A stretch of 13,936 nt of DNA from Trachipleistophora hominis. Lineage: Eukaryota > Microsporidia > Pleistophoridae. Location of the stretch: the NCBI GenBank assembly GCA_000316135.1, contig JH993898.1, forward strand, positions 4,154-18,089, read 5' to 3'. Positions 1 to 8,723 of this stretch are shown in pieces. The notes beneath the pieces were generated by a model that did no database searches, was not told the DNA's origin, and saw only the letters and a list, made by a program, of their open reading frames with translations. Made by a program: the position numbers and the translations under genes. How positions within the stretch are numbered: the first letter of the stretch is position 1; every line of letters begins with the position of its first letter.

Positions 1-65
1 CGTTCGGGAAAGTAGTTTTCAATATCGTTCGTCATTAAACAGGTGTCTTTTAAAGCCACAATCAT
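1..65 (-). CDS. Possible 5' end of a gene running off the left edge
   Basis: Read on the minus strand, an ATG at 65-63 opens a frame of 21 full codons that is still open at the window edge. It begins MIVALKDTCLMTN and continues with an acidic segment. The ATG is directly preceded by GGAGG (CCTCC at 67-71 on the plus strand), which resembles the GGG/CCC-like start signals of microsporidian genes and the GGAGGG found near the ORC1 start in this window. No family can be recognised from 21 residues. A run of 21 open codons is not significant by itself in any DNA, so the start signal is the main argument for a gene. Confidence 0.35.
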   Translation of the reverse strand, partial: MIVALKDTCLMTNDIENYFPE

Positions 66-1193
66 GCCTCCTTCAATCAAAACTTTTTTCTGTTATAAAA
101 TCATTAAAAGATTATCAATTAGCACTTTTCAGTATATGTTTCGGATCACTTTCATGAAAATGAAATTGGTCAATGTTATTAAACAATACAGGTGTTCTGT
201 GGTAATTTGAATGGTCCATAACATTTTAACGTATTAAATAAAAGATATTCTGTTAATACTTAAACAATTTCTTTGTTGTGCTACTTTCCAAGAACATTAA
301 TTGTGACTTGGGATAGCTGAACGTTTTCAAGTAATTTGAATGTATTTACTACAAATAATATGAATGCTTAGAGAAAAAACATCTGAACGTGTCTTGATCA
401 GACTATCCCGGCTATATCCAACGATTCGACGAACAATCCATTGATGTGCCATCATATTTGATTACAGAGAGACAATAGGGATCCTTAAAACATTTTTATG
501 ATTTGTAGTCTCCACAGTAACATAAACAATTCTTCGTTGCCTGTGAATTTAGCACTGCTGATCGATATACTAAGAATTAATACTATAAATACAAAATATT
601 TTACCTTCTTAAGATAATGATTACATTCATACATTATTTAATGATGAATATAAATATCAAAGCGTGTTAAATAACCTGCGCGTTACTTCAAAAATCGTAT
701 TTCCGAGTAGGTATCATCATAAAAGTTAACCATATGCTAAAAATACATTTTTTAATCCTTTTATTTTTGCCAAATCTAGTTTATAAAATTTGAAATTCTT
801 TTTATGGTGCCCTATGGTTGTATGAATGATGTAAGCGCAATAAATTTGTAATCTGAATTATTGTTGAATAATCTTCTTTATGCCAATAATGAATAAAACA
901 CCCTTGTATTAACAATAATAAAAAGTAATAATGTAAAAAATTAAAAGCACTACCATAGTGTGCTTAAACATGTATAGAAAATCAAAAAAGTTTACTGTCG
1001 GGATGTTACCTCTGTATCGTTTATTATATCGTAGTTTGAAACCTTCAAATTTTAAAGGAGCAAAGCATTTGCGATCATTAAAACTATGATAAACACTATC
1101 AAAATCATTGATGGTATGGGAAAGATACTAGCAGTGAATATTAATGGTCGATAGCTGTGATCATTGATCGTAACGAAAAGGTGATATGCAGCA
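66..1193. other. AT-rich gene-free stretch
   Basis: All six frames are densely interrupted and I see no tRNA-like box pair or clear repeat. The longest feature is a 45-codon minus-strand frame around 340-480, which I could not assign to any family. The stretch may be old flank or eroded 5' part of the retroelement that follows, but nothing in it proves that. Confidence 0.6.
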
Positions 1194-1373
1194 ATGAAAG
1201 TTATTCTTATCTGTTTTTACTCTCGTCTTATGTTGGACGCTTCGTCTCAGTTGACATTTTTCGGTGAAGATTATGATTACAAAAGTAATTCTTAGCTGAA
1301 GGCGATATTTTCACAGAATAAATTTAATAAGAATCAGTTGAATGTATTTTATAACATGAGAACTCAATTTTGA
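1194..1373 (+). pseudogene. Short broken reading frame, possible start of the decayed element
   Basis: An ATG at 1194 opens 33 codons with a hydrophobic start (MKVILICFYSRLML), then a TAG at 1293-1295. The same frame then continues for 25 codons to a TGA at 1371. One stop in 60 codons is fewer than the neighbouring DNA shows. The residues after the hydrophobic start are mixed polar and aromatic, like a real protein. It lies just upstream of the Gag-like fragments on the same strand, so it may be the decayed beginning of the element's Gag. It could also be an unrelated dead gene with a signal-like start, or chance. No homology is recognised. Confidence 0.25.
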
Positions 1374-1535
1374 TTTTTAAATCAAAGTATATTTTCCGAG
1401 AACTCGTCTAAAACACATTTTGTTTAAAGCCAAAAGGAGGTAAAAACCATCGCTTTGTCAAACAACTTGAACACAAGTTACACACATTCCGAGAGCGATT
1501 GCTACATCGAAGATACACAAAAAAAGGCGTAAAAA

Positions 1536-2317
1536 AATGAACAACGCGACTGGGGTATGGCTGATGCAAACTATAACTCACAGATACGCGGCGAAAGCAA
1601 TAGAAATCAAACTAAAAGAAAACTCATTTAGCTAGATGACCTGGCAATCCACTTTAGAATTTGAAGATTGTTTCGAGGCGATGTGTATTTGTCGAATTAG
1701 TCATCGACAACGGCATTAAATTTATTAGGAGTGAAAACTATTATTGCCTTGCAAGGATATTGGATCGGTGTTTGAGAAACTAGTGAACTAGCTTTATTTA
1801 GAAGAAAGCATTGTAATATTATCTAAATATTCAAACTACCTCGAACTGCGCAATCAGTTATTCATCGATGAGTTTTCAATCATGGCAAATAATACCTAAC
1901 CAAAATGAATATAAATTAAAATTGTGGATGGCTAAAACTGCAGAATACGATGAAAAATTGTTTATGTGTAAATTGCAGCCGATTGTGAAAGCGTGTACAG
2001 CAAACCCAAGTATTGGCAAAAAAAAGGAAATATTCTATGCGTGAGAGCCACAGACGATAATTTATTTAATAACGAACACCAAAACCCCTGGGAAACTTAA
2101 ACTTAAAAACGAATTAGAAGAGAGTAAAATGATAAGAATATATAATACCATAAAGGAGGTGGTAACAAACAAACAAATAAAGTTTATGGGTATTTTCCGT
2201 GAAATAGTTGCTCGAGATAGGTTAGCATTATCACAACGCCTTAGTAAATTTCAGTTCAGATATTCACTTATGAGTAAACCAATTGTCGAAACGTACTTCC
2301 AGGTGCTGATACAGTAA
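1536..2317 (+). pseudogene. Gag-like remnant of the retroelement
   Basis: Several protein-like stretches follow each other on the plus strand. From 1536 one frame reads NEQRDWGMADANYNS and onward for about 32 codons to a TAG. Around 1740-1900 another frame runs for 50 or more codons with a single stop (it includes KYSNYLELRNQLFIDEF). Around 1920-2043 a third gives an Lys/Ala-rich stretch, and an intact 62-codon frame lies at 2129-2317 (MIRIYNTIKEVV...). They are rich in charged and aromatic residues, as Gag proteins are. No CCHC zinc knuckle is visible. Calling them Gag rests mainly on their position upstream of the protease and RT remains. The frame at 2129-2317 should not be counted as a separate gene. 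Confidence 0.45.
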
Positions 2318-2444
2318 CAGAAACTATCCTAACGGACAGAACAAGGATTGCATCAACGGTGTTCATAGGAATAGGAGTAACTGCTAGTGCAGGTGAAAAC
2401 CTATTCATAAAGACACGAGGTTACCTATTTAAAACTCGAATTAT

Positions 2445-2645
2445 ATGATAATTGTGGGTAAAAGACTATTAAGTGAACTATAAATTTTTATCGATTATTC
2501 TAATGGTGTACGAGTTAGAATTATATGTGACGATTCAAGCTTTAAAGCCCACGTTAAGGCTAATAAACCACAAGTTAGAAAGATAAGTAGGCAAAATTTA
2601 AAGAAATGGTTAGAAATACAAAAAAGCTTGGGTATACACGCGTAA
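2445..2645 (+). pseudogene. Retroelement protease C-terminal segment and protease-RT linker remnant
   Basis: From 2445 one frame reads MIIVGKRLLSEL, a TAA, then IFIDYSNGVRVR and a Lys-rich stretch up to a TAA after codon GCG near 2643. In Ty3/gypsy elements the retropepsin domain ends with a hydrophobic-hydrophobic-G-x-x-(F/L)-L motif (ILGxDFL), followed shortly by a strand containing a conserved D. The visible IIVGKRLL followed by FIDY fits this pattern. The upstream part carrying the catalytic D-S/T-G triad should lie at about 2320-2440. That stretch is frameshifted and I could not identify the triad. The frame is broken immediately upstream, because the preceding open stretch is in another frame. 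Confidence 0.55.
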
Positions 2646-2730
2646 CAAATGGAATCAGAATAAAATTAAACAATAAAAATTTTTCAATATAGATTTACAG
2701 GTACTCTATAAACACGAACATCCGAAAAAA

Positions 2731-3230
2731 GAAATTAACCAGTTATTAGAGAAAAAATTATTAAAAAATAGCCCATTTCTCCAACTATGCCAAAGCCAGA
2801 CTATACAAGCAGGTTGGTTGTTAAATATAGGTGATTAACGAGATAAATATGATCGATCACTTCAACCTCCTGATACTATGAATCAATTTAAAAAATTATT
2901 AACTGAGATGAACATCTGTAGCAAAATTGACCTGGGAATGGATATTATAAAATTGGATAACAAAATTGAAAAATATTGAACAGCTCTAAGCAGGGTGATT
3001 CGAAGAATGATGAAACCTGATATGATTCGGTTTATTTAATGTATTCAAAACACTCTACATTTAGACAAAGAAAGTATTAGATGGTTTCCTGAACAAATAA
3101 CTTTTTTCGATAACATATACGCAAATGACGAAAAATCTAAACGAGCTATTGACGCGGTTTGGCGATTTCATTTTTAAAATAAATCTGGAAAAAATAAAAT
3201 ACTGGTAGCTACTTTTAAAACAACAAACAT
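2731..3230 (+). pseudogene. Reverse transcriptase remnant (Ty3/gypsy type)
   Basis: Motifs of a gypsy-type RT appear in order across three frames. EINQLLEKKLLKNSPF at 2731 matches the start of the fingers domain. After a frame change come MPKPDYTSRLVVKYR and a stop near 2833, matching the K-x-D-G-x-x-R-x-x-x-D-Y-R block. Back in the first frame, CSKIDLG at 2917-2937 keeps the first catalytic aspartate (2929-2931). ITFFDNIYANDEKSKRAID then covers the active-site box, at 3103-3114, as FFDN in place of (Y/F)xDD. It is followed by FKINLEKIKYW, equivalent to the LKLNxxKCxF block of the thumb. The second active-site aspartate is therefore Asn. Together with several stops and shifts this marks a dead copy. 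An 86-codon minus-strand frame over 3061-3321 is an antisense shadow of this remnant. Confidence 0.75.
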
Positions 3231-4054
3231 AGTATATGAGTAAGGATTGAACAACTGTGCCTAAGATAAAAATCGGAATGCTTACAGAATTCATCAGGGA
3301 CACTAAAATGGTATCAGCCATTTTTAAAAACTCTAGTAATAAACGATGTAGTCATTTAGACTGAAAACTGAAATTAAGAGAAAAGAAATTAGTAATGTTG
3401 TGCAAGACATTACCTAAGCAAAAGTTATTTATAAATGTCTAAAAAAGGTTTTAAAATATATTTGTGAAATCTTAATAAAGGAACATATACTGGATGCATT
3501 GAATACGGAATCGAGACGCACTCCAGGTTAAACAGGAAATTTAGAGATATTTCAGCTACAAACAGATTGAAACAAAATTGCATTTAAAACAGTAAATAAA
3601 TGCCTGTAGTAGAGAAAGCAATTTAAACCCAAGAAACTGAATCTTCTGATCTAAAACATACATATTTGTCGACAATAAAAACCCACTGAAAAAGACAAAC
3701 TATCACCAAAAGAAATTGAATGGCGAAAAACATGTCTGAAAGAGTTTGATATCAAATCTAAACATGTAAAGAGTAATAGAAATGCTCTTTTTGACGAAAT
3801 TTAAGACAGTATTGTATTCAACAAATGAGTAAAAATAGGAGAATATAATATAGCTTTAACACTTATTCCATTTAATCAGTTTCATAGTAACTTTCATATA
3901 ATAAACACTCATCTGAAAAAGTACAGCATTGAAACGGTCTACGAACTTAGATACGTAAAGGAAGAGAATAACTGAAGAGGAGATCAAGACGTGTATTTAA
4001 TACCAAATTTATAAACTCAAGAATATCGACAATATTATGAGTGTATAAAGATCT
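3231..4054 (+). pseudogene. Downstream pol-like remnant of the retroelement
   Basis: Protein-like sequence continues after the RT thumb. One frame includes KIGMLTEFIRDTK (about 3270), where the RT connection would lie, and a QLQTD segment near 3560 could be an RNase H trace. From 3709 to about 4054 a single frame runs about 115 codons with only a few stops (for example TAA at 3802 and TGA at 3826). It contains SNRNALFDEI, VKIGEYNIALTLIPF and INTHLKKYSIE. That last group resembles the block that normally lies just upstream of RT in gypsy pol (a di-G-E-x motif, then a proline, then a short helix), so it could belong to a second overlapping copy or a rearrangement. Integrase motifs were not found. 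The functional assignment is uncertain. Confidence 0.4.
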
Positions 4055-4190
4055 GAGGTTAAATATTATTATCAGAATCGAAGAATAAACCAGTTCAATT
4101 CAAAATAACCAAATCATTGGAAAATTGCTGATTGAATTTGAACTAATGCGAACTAATATATAGCACTGCAAACAAAAAGAGAAAGAAGAA

Positions 4191-4991
4191 TACGTTTGAT
4201 TAAAACAAAGCCATTTAGTTACCATGTAAGATATAATTTTTCAATTTAAAACTCATGACACTATTCTATTTATAAAATACAATCCAATTTGTATTACTTC
4301 AATAAAACATAATCTTATCCCTTGTATTTTCTATTTAAATAAAGCTGTTTTCATATAGTTTCTATTCTCTGTATAGATCAAAAAATTCATTTTTGGCCAT
4401 TTTTTTTAGAGTTCATTTAATTGATTTTCTACTTGTAAATTCTTGTTATCAGTATCATTGTTTCTAAACATCGTTTTCAAATGAAGAAGTTATCGGTTTT
4501 TTATTAAAACTTTTTAATTATAAAAAATCGTTTATAAATACGCTCTGAGTAATTTTCAGGATATGAAAACAGATACAAACGTGCAATTAGTGATCTAGTC
4601 TAAATGTCTAACCAAATTTATCATTTTTTCTCGAATTACCCAATCAATCAACCTAAAAGTTGTCTTTTTATTAATACTGAGGTAATGATCGATAATGATT
4701 TAATCATCAAGTTACCTGCAACAATATAACAAGATAAGAAATTAGATTGAAACATAAACCCACAGAGTTAATGATTGCAAAACTGAAAAACAATAAAAAT
4801 ATAACGATGGCGATTTTATTCAACTTTCGTCTATTAACCGTCATTTAGTCTTCGCTCCCAAATCATATGAATAGCCCAACCATAAGGATATAAAGTGAAA
4901 CATAAATTTTAGTCAAAAGTACTATTTTCTCATTCTATTCAGTCTAAGTACCTATTTTTAAGGAACCACACCACCAATCAAAGTTAATAAA
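4191..4991. other. AT-rich gene-free stretch downstream of the retroelement
   Basis: No protein-like reading frame, tRNA or tandem repeat is visible. If the element kept a 3' LTR it should begin here. Short matches to sequence near 893-985 exist (an AATAAAACA block, CCTTGTATT and GTATAGA, in the same order) but they are too short to call an LTR pair in DNA this AT-rich. The 3' end of the WD40 gene abuts this stretch, and a TTTATT (AATAAA on the minus strand) occurs only well beyond that stop. Confidence 0.5.
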
Positions 4992-7166
4992 TCAATTCTT
5001 CTTTCTTTCAAATTCAAGATAGCTCAGCACTTCAATCATTAGATTATCGTTTTCTTCTTGTACCAAACCATCGTCATCTCTCACATTATGCTTGTTATCA
5101 TCCAAAAACACCTTGTCCACCATTCTTTCGTTGCAGAACCAGTTCTCATCGGCATACAATTCAACCATGTTATAATTCGAAAGAACTACAAACTCGTTGT
5201 GCAGAGAGAACAATATTCTATCGTATGTGCCATTAAACTTGTCTATTAGCGAATTACTGCCTAGCTCGTACACAGCCGCATATCTTTCGAAGACCAGTCC
5301 TACTCTTTTAAAATCGCTGGAAATGCACATATCACGTATTTCATCATTAAACAGGATTTCGTCAACTAACGATTGGTTCTCTATATCGATCAAAACGACC
5401 TTCTTCGCGTATCTCATCACCAGAACGTTCTCTATCAGCACCATTGTTACGAATTGAGTGCCCTCCACGACCATTTCGTACAGCTTCAACCCATTTATTC
5501 TATAAAAATGCACCTTGCACCCGTCGTACAGCAATATCCTATCCCTGAAGAGGGACATAGCAACACCAATCACGTTCTTCAAGTAAATTCGTTTGTAAAT
5601 GAGCGAACTCGTCAGATTCAAGCAGATCACAACATTCCCCAAGGAAAAAATAACAAAATTGCTGCACTCAGACAGTGCCATGCACAGTATCCGTTCATTA
5701 TACGTTCTGAACACGACCATCTCCCTCTTATTGGTATGATCAAGCTCACTGATACTACAAGCCGTGCCGATAATGATGCGATCCTTAATGTCATAGTATC
5801 GTATTTTGTTGAACTCCGTCCAGCCACTCACCATCCGTTGCATTTTAAACCTAAACGAGTGTTCATCCCTGTAATACCCCACGTTGAATGCGCCCCTCTC
5901 ACCGACCAGCACCATGTTCCGCCTCGTATAATTGCCCAAGCCAACGATTCTTTCACCAAATGTTCTTCTGCATTTGCTCAGTACTAATTTGTAATTCTCC
6001 GATTTGTAGAGCTCTAAATCAATTTTAAATAAATCAACAGGCGGTTTATCAGCGTAGGCTAAGGATTCGTTTAAAAGCGTTCCAGTAACGAATACATCAC
6101 CATTTCTGTTACAGTTCTCCTTTATAGCCTGCAAACCGTTCCCTACCACCCGTTCGTTCTTATTATCCACCCTTTTATCGTTAACGAATGAGTCCTTGCC
6201 AGCAGCACACCCCCCCTCAATTACTCGCCCAACCAAACGATCATTCACGACATCATCTTTTGAACCATTCCTTTCAATCACACCCCCTGAATCATTCCCA
6301 GCCCACATCATTAAATCATTCTCACCGCTGTCCCTCAAATACCCCCCATTATTAACCCGTGTTACCACCCAAAACTCATCCACCCATTCCACCCTACACA
6401 CATCCACCATCCTGTCAACCACCACGCCAGTCTTCACATCATAAAAATGCAGAACGCCCTTAACATCACACACAGCCACCATTCCACTCTCCAAATCTGC
6501 ACACACATCCCGCACCTGCACGTCAAATTGAGCCATCTTAACAAACTCGCCCGTCTTAAGACAGAGCAACGTGACAAGGCCCGTGCTCGTCCCAATCACA
6601 CACGTATATCCACATACAAACATGCATGTTGCCTTGTAATGCAGTTCATACGTACATACAACCTCTCCACTATCAATACGACACAGCACTGCTCTATTAG
6701 TGCACAGCATCACCAATTTGTTCTTTGCTCCCACTCTTTTCATTAAATATGCGCCTGCCAGTGCTGTTCTTCTTCTAACGCTCAGATCGTATCCGATGGT
6801 AATTATTTCGTTGTCATCCGCAAGGATTACTGCACAGTCTGCAAGACAGACCACCATTTTTGCACGTGATACGCCCAGCTCTGCATAACCAACGCTCCTT
6901 ACGATCTCTCCCCGCTCACACACACAAATCAGACTGTCAGTGCAAACGACTAGCTCGTCCATGTATTTATCGTAGCACACGACACGTGTGAACAACGGAC
7001 CGATAAACACCGTATTTAGATGCTTTGTATCGAACGTGGTGTACGATGTCTGCGTGAATGTGGTGATGTACGAGGCGTTGTCCCTCTTTTCTGTGATTAT
7101 ACTGCCGTAAGACGATATTTCATTGAGCATTCGTATTTTTCTAAAATTTTTGTGCAATGTGGTCAT
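4992..7166 (-). CDS. WD40/beta-propeller repeat protein, possibly Utp21/WDR36-like
   Basis: This 724-residue protein starts at the first in-frame ATG (7166-7164). The frame stays open 26 codons further upstream, but only from a TTG. CCCC at 7177-7180 (minus strand) lies 10 bases before the ATG, as a CCC-like start signal would. The protein is a succession of short hydrophobic beta strands of the kind that form WD40 propellers, such as TSTGLVTLLCLKTGEFV, AVCDVKGVLHFYDVKTG and ILLYDGCKVHFYRING. A Gly/Asn/Asp-rich low-complexity insert sits at about residues 270-360 between the two halves. In the second half, ILCMALSECSNF followed by VVICLNLTSSLIYKRIY resembles the Utp21 stretch VAxSxCGNF...GxIxxYNxQSGxxRxxY. 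Utp21 is a subunit of the nucleolar SSU processome that matures 18S rRNA. The C-terminal Utp21-specific domain is not recognisable, so another two-propeller protein is possible. Classical WD dipeptides are mostly absent. WD-type fold is fairly secure, Utp21 identity is inference. Confidence 0.8.
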   Translation of the reverse strand: MTTLHKNFRKIRMLNEISSYGSIITEKRDNASYITTFTQTSYTTFDTKHLNTVFIGPLFTRVVCYDKYMDELVVCTDSLICVCERGEIVRSVGYAELGVSRAKMVVCLADCAVILADDNEIITIGYDLSVRRRTALAGAYLMKRVGAKNKLVMLCTNRAVLCRIDSGEVVCTYELHYKATCMFVCGYTCVIGTSTGLVTLLCLKTGEFVKMAQFDVQVRDVCADLESGMVAVCDVKGVLHFYDVKTGVVVDRMVDVCRVEWVDEFWVVTRVNNGGYLRDSGENDLMMWAGNDSGGVIERNGSKDDVVNDRLVGRVIEGGCAAGKDSFVNDKRVDNKNERVVGNGLQAIKENCNRNGDVFVTGTLLNESLAYADKPPVDLFKIDLELYKSENYKLVLSKCRRTFGERIVGLGNYTRRNMVLVGERGAFNVGYYRDEHSFRFKMQRMVSGWTEFNKIRYYDIKDRIIIGTACSISELDHTNKREMVVFRTYNERILCMALSECSNFVIFSLGNVVICLNLTSSLIYKRIYLKNVIGVAMSLFRDRILLYDGCKVHFYRINGLKLYEMVVEGTQFVTMVLIENVLVMRYAKKVVLIDIENQSLVDEILFNDEIRDMCISSDFKRVGLVFERYAAVYELGSNSLIDKFNGTYDRILFSLHNEFVVLSNYNMVELYADENWFCNERMVDKVFLDDNKHNVRDDDGLVQEENDNLMIEVLSYLEFERKKN

Positions 7167-7724
7167 ATCGAACGTAGGGGCGTGTAAATTGGCGGTTAAT
7201 GGCGCAAACAGCGTTTGCAAATGAAGGGGCGCATTGCACAGCAAACGAATCTATTAAAAACACTGAGGACGGGCAATACAACGATTTTAACGTAGAACGG
7301 GTATTTTTGTTTTAACGTACGGAAGGGCAGAGCGTGTTTCAACGGCACGACCGGTACAACGACAATAAATTGGCCGGTATTTAATCACCACCTTAAAAGC
7401 ACTTCATAACGAAAGACAGCGCGCATAGCATCGACATATCGTTTACGGTTAATCACTGGGTAATTCGTTAAAATTATTTTTATTTTTTATCATCACATAT
7501 AGCAAATTAAAATGATCAGCAAACATTTCTCCATTCAATTTGTAGAACGAGTGTAGTAAAGCGTGTCTATTTCATCGTACACCACAGTTACTTAGCATTG
7601 TTTAATTTTATTATTACTTATTTAGACCACCCTATAAACATTATTTTCATGTAATACGTTCTTATACCTTCATTATCAAGAGCTACTCTTATTGATCATC
7701 ATTTAATTTTATCTCCATTGTTAA
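7167..7724. other. Intergenic region between divergent WD40 and RPA2 genes
   Basis: The WD40 gene and RPA2 diverge from this region, so it must carry both promoters. The first 80 bases are an open but ATG-less extension of the WD40 frame. Beyond that it is AT-rich with no coding signal. Around 7682-7724 a weak sequence (CTACTCTTATTGATCATCATT) resembles the start of the 56-bp repeat unit found downstream and may be a worn copy. Confidence 0.5.
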
Positions 7725-7952
7725 GTACTCCCATTAATTATCATTGCCACGCCTTACCATTCACCCCCCTAATCCCTTCTTTTATAATCCACCCATTAAT
7801 TGCCATTACACCGCCTTACCATTCACACTAATTCATTATAACGTACTCCTATCGACTATCATTGCCACGCCTTATTATTCACACTAATTCATTATTACGT
7901 ACTCCTTTCAATTATCATTACCACGCCTTACCATTCACCCCCAATCCTATCC
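7725..7952. repeat. Degenerate tandem repeat, about 56-bp period, upstream of RPA2
   Basis: Four units can be aligned: 7725-7786 (62 bp, with a small insertion), 7787-7842, 7843-7898 (both 56 bp) and 7899-7952 (last, slightly shorter). Each begins with GTACTCC or a variant, followed by an ATTATCATTGCCA-like segment, a CGCCTTACCATTCAC core and a less conserved tail. The two middle units share the tail ACTAATTCATTAT. Copies differ by several substitutions, so the array is old or evolves under constraint on the core. The array ends about 35 bases before the RPA2 ATG, placing it in the promoter or 5' leader. It has no coding frame. Whether it is a regulatory element or a neutral minisatellite cannot be told from one copy of the locus. 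Confidence 0.8.
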
Positions 7953-7980
7953 ACACATAACAAAACATCCAAAAAAGCAA

Positions 7981-7984
7981 CCCC
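7981..7984 (+). promoter_or_regulatory. CCC-like start signal of RPA2
   Basis: CCCC ends two bases before the RPA2 ATG. A C-tract at this distance from the initiator codon is a known hallmark of microsporidian genes, and it supports 7987 as the start. A TATA-like element is not obvious in the repeat array just upstream. Confidence 0.55.
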
Positions 7985-7986
7985 TC

Positions 7987-8667
7987 ATGCCACTAAGCGA
8001 TAACCAAGGTTTCATTCCATCCAGCCCTAAACCAGACTACACCCCAAAGTCACTCCGCACACTATCCATCAAACAACTAAAATCCCTCCCAACGGACACT
8101 CCCACCCACACCATCGACAACACCACACTATCAACCATATGCGTGGCCGGATGGGTGCGTTCTACCCGCCAGGCACAATCCGGCACCATATTTTTGTTGG
8201 ACGATGGTACAGCTATGATAAACGCTTCGTTCTGGCCAAATGGACTATTTGAGGAGGAACAGGCCGGTCTGATAGAACCAAGTAACTTCTTGCGGGTGAT
8301 TGGTAATGTACGGGTGTATGATGGTGATATTTCTGTGTCGGTGAGCTTTCTGACCAAGATTGATGATTTTAATTATGTGAGTTACCATTTCTTGAATGTT
8401 TTGCAGCAACATTTGTACTGCAGGAGGGAACTTAAACGGGATACACGGAAAAATGTGGAGAAAGGGATGAAGACGGGCACATTGCAGGAGGATGTGCTTA
8501 TGTGCTACAGGAACAACCAGGATGAGAAGGGTTTACACGTTGACCTGGTTGTTAAGATGTTGCAGGGCAAGTATAAAGAACAGGATGTGAGAGAAATGGT
8601 GAACAGCCTTTTGGACGACTGCTATCTGTTTAGTGTGGATGGAATGTGCTATAAGACTGTGGATTGA
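7987..8667 (+). CDS. RPA2: Replication protein A 32-kDa subunit (RPA2/Rfa2)
   Basis: The 226-residue product is the middle subunit of the heterotrimeric single-stranded-DNA-binding complex RPA, which acts in the nucleus in replication, repair and recombination. A short N-terminal tail contains GFIPSSPKPDY, similar to the Gly/Ser-rich phosphorylated tail of RPA32. Residues about 22-140 form the OB fold: SIKQLKSL, ICVAGWVRSTRQAQSGTIF, LLDDGTAMINASFWPN, then SNFLRVIGNVRVYDGDISV and TKIDDFNYVSYHFLNVLQQHL. The last is the helix that packs against the other subunits. After a basic linker (about 145-165), residues 168-226 fit the RPA_C winged helix (VLMCYRNNQDEKGLHVDLVV ... YLFSVDGMCYKTVD). At 226 residues the protein is shorter than the roughly 270 of animal and yeast homologues, the tail and linker being reduced. 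The start ATG follows a CCCC signal and AATAAA lies 18 bases after the stop. The first 154 bases are strikingly G-poor. Confidence 0.92.
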   Translation: MPLSDNQGFIPSSPKPDYTPKSLRTLSIKQLKSLPTDTPTHTIDNTTLSTICVAGWVRSTRQAQSGTIFLLDDGTAMINASFWPNGLFEEEQAGLIEPSNFLRVIGNVRVYDGDISVSVSFLTKIDDFNYVSYHFLNVLQQHLYCRRELKRDTRKNVEKGMKTGTLQEDVLMCYRNNQDEKGLHVDLVVKMLQGKYKEQDVREMVNSLLDDCYLFSVDGMCYKTVD

Positions 8668-8684
8668 TTGCACACAGAGTATTT

Positions 8685-8690
8685 AATAAA
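8685..8690 (+). terminator. AATAAA polyadenylation signal of RPA2
   Basis: AATAAA begins 18 bases after the RPA2 stop codon, consistent with the short 3' untranslated regions usual in compact eukaryotic genomes. In AT-rich DNA this hexamer also occurs by chance. Confidence 0.55.
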
Positions 8691-8723
8691 GTAAAATTAA
8701 TGGTATACGTAGTTCTTTATATG

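Larger units (their letters stand above)
1194..4190 (+). mobile_element. Decayed Ty3/gypsy-type LTR retrotransposon
   Basis: Plus-strand fragments read in the order expected of a Ty3/gypsy element: Gag-like pieces (about 1536-2317), the segment that follows the aspartic protease (2445-2645), reverse transcriptase (2731-3230), then further pol-like sequence to about 4054. Each is cut by stops and the reading frame changes repeatedly, so no full-length product is possible. A 17-base purine run at 4174-4190 lies where a polypurine tract before a 3' LTR would be expected, although it could also be Lys/Glu-rich coding remnant. I could not find paired long terminal repeats by eye, so both boundaries are approximate. 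The assignment rests on RT and protease-end motifs. Integrase signatures (HHCC zinc finger, DDE core) were not seen. Confidence 0.7.

Noticed and set aside
340..480. 45-codon minus-strand frame (MMAHQWIVRRIVGYSRDSL...)
   Set aside because: It looks somewhat protein-like, but it has no recognisable family, start signal or continuation, and frames of this size occur by chance.
3061..3321. 86-codon minus-strand reading frame with hydrophobic stretches
   Set aside because: It lies exactly antisense to the RT active-site and thumb remnant, which is better supported. Its hydrophobicity comes from reading A-rich sense codons backwards.
893..4390. Possible LTR pair: short ordered matches near 893-985 and 4301-4390
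   Set aside because: Matches are 7-10 bases long, spacing between them differs, and no TG...CA ends or longer identity were found.
5373..5987. 204-codon plus-strand frame inside the WD40 gene
   Set aside because: It is antisense to the 724-residue gene. It has no start signal and its composition is explained by the opposite strand.
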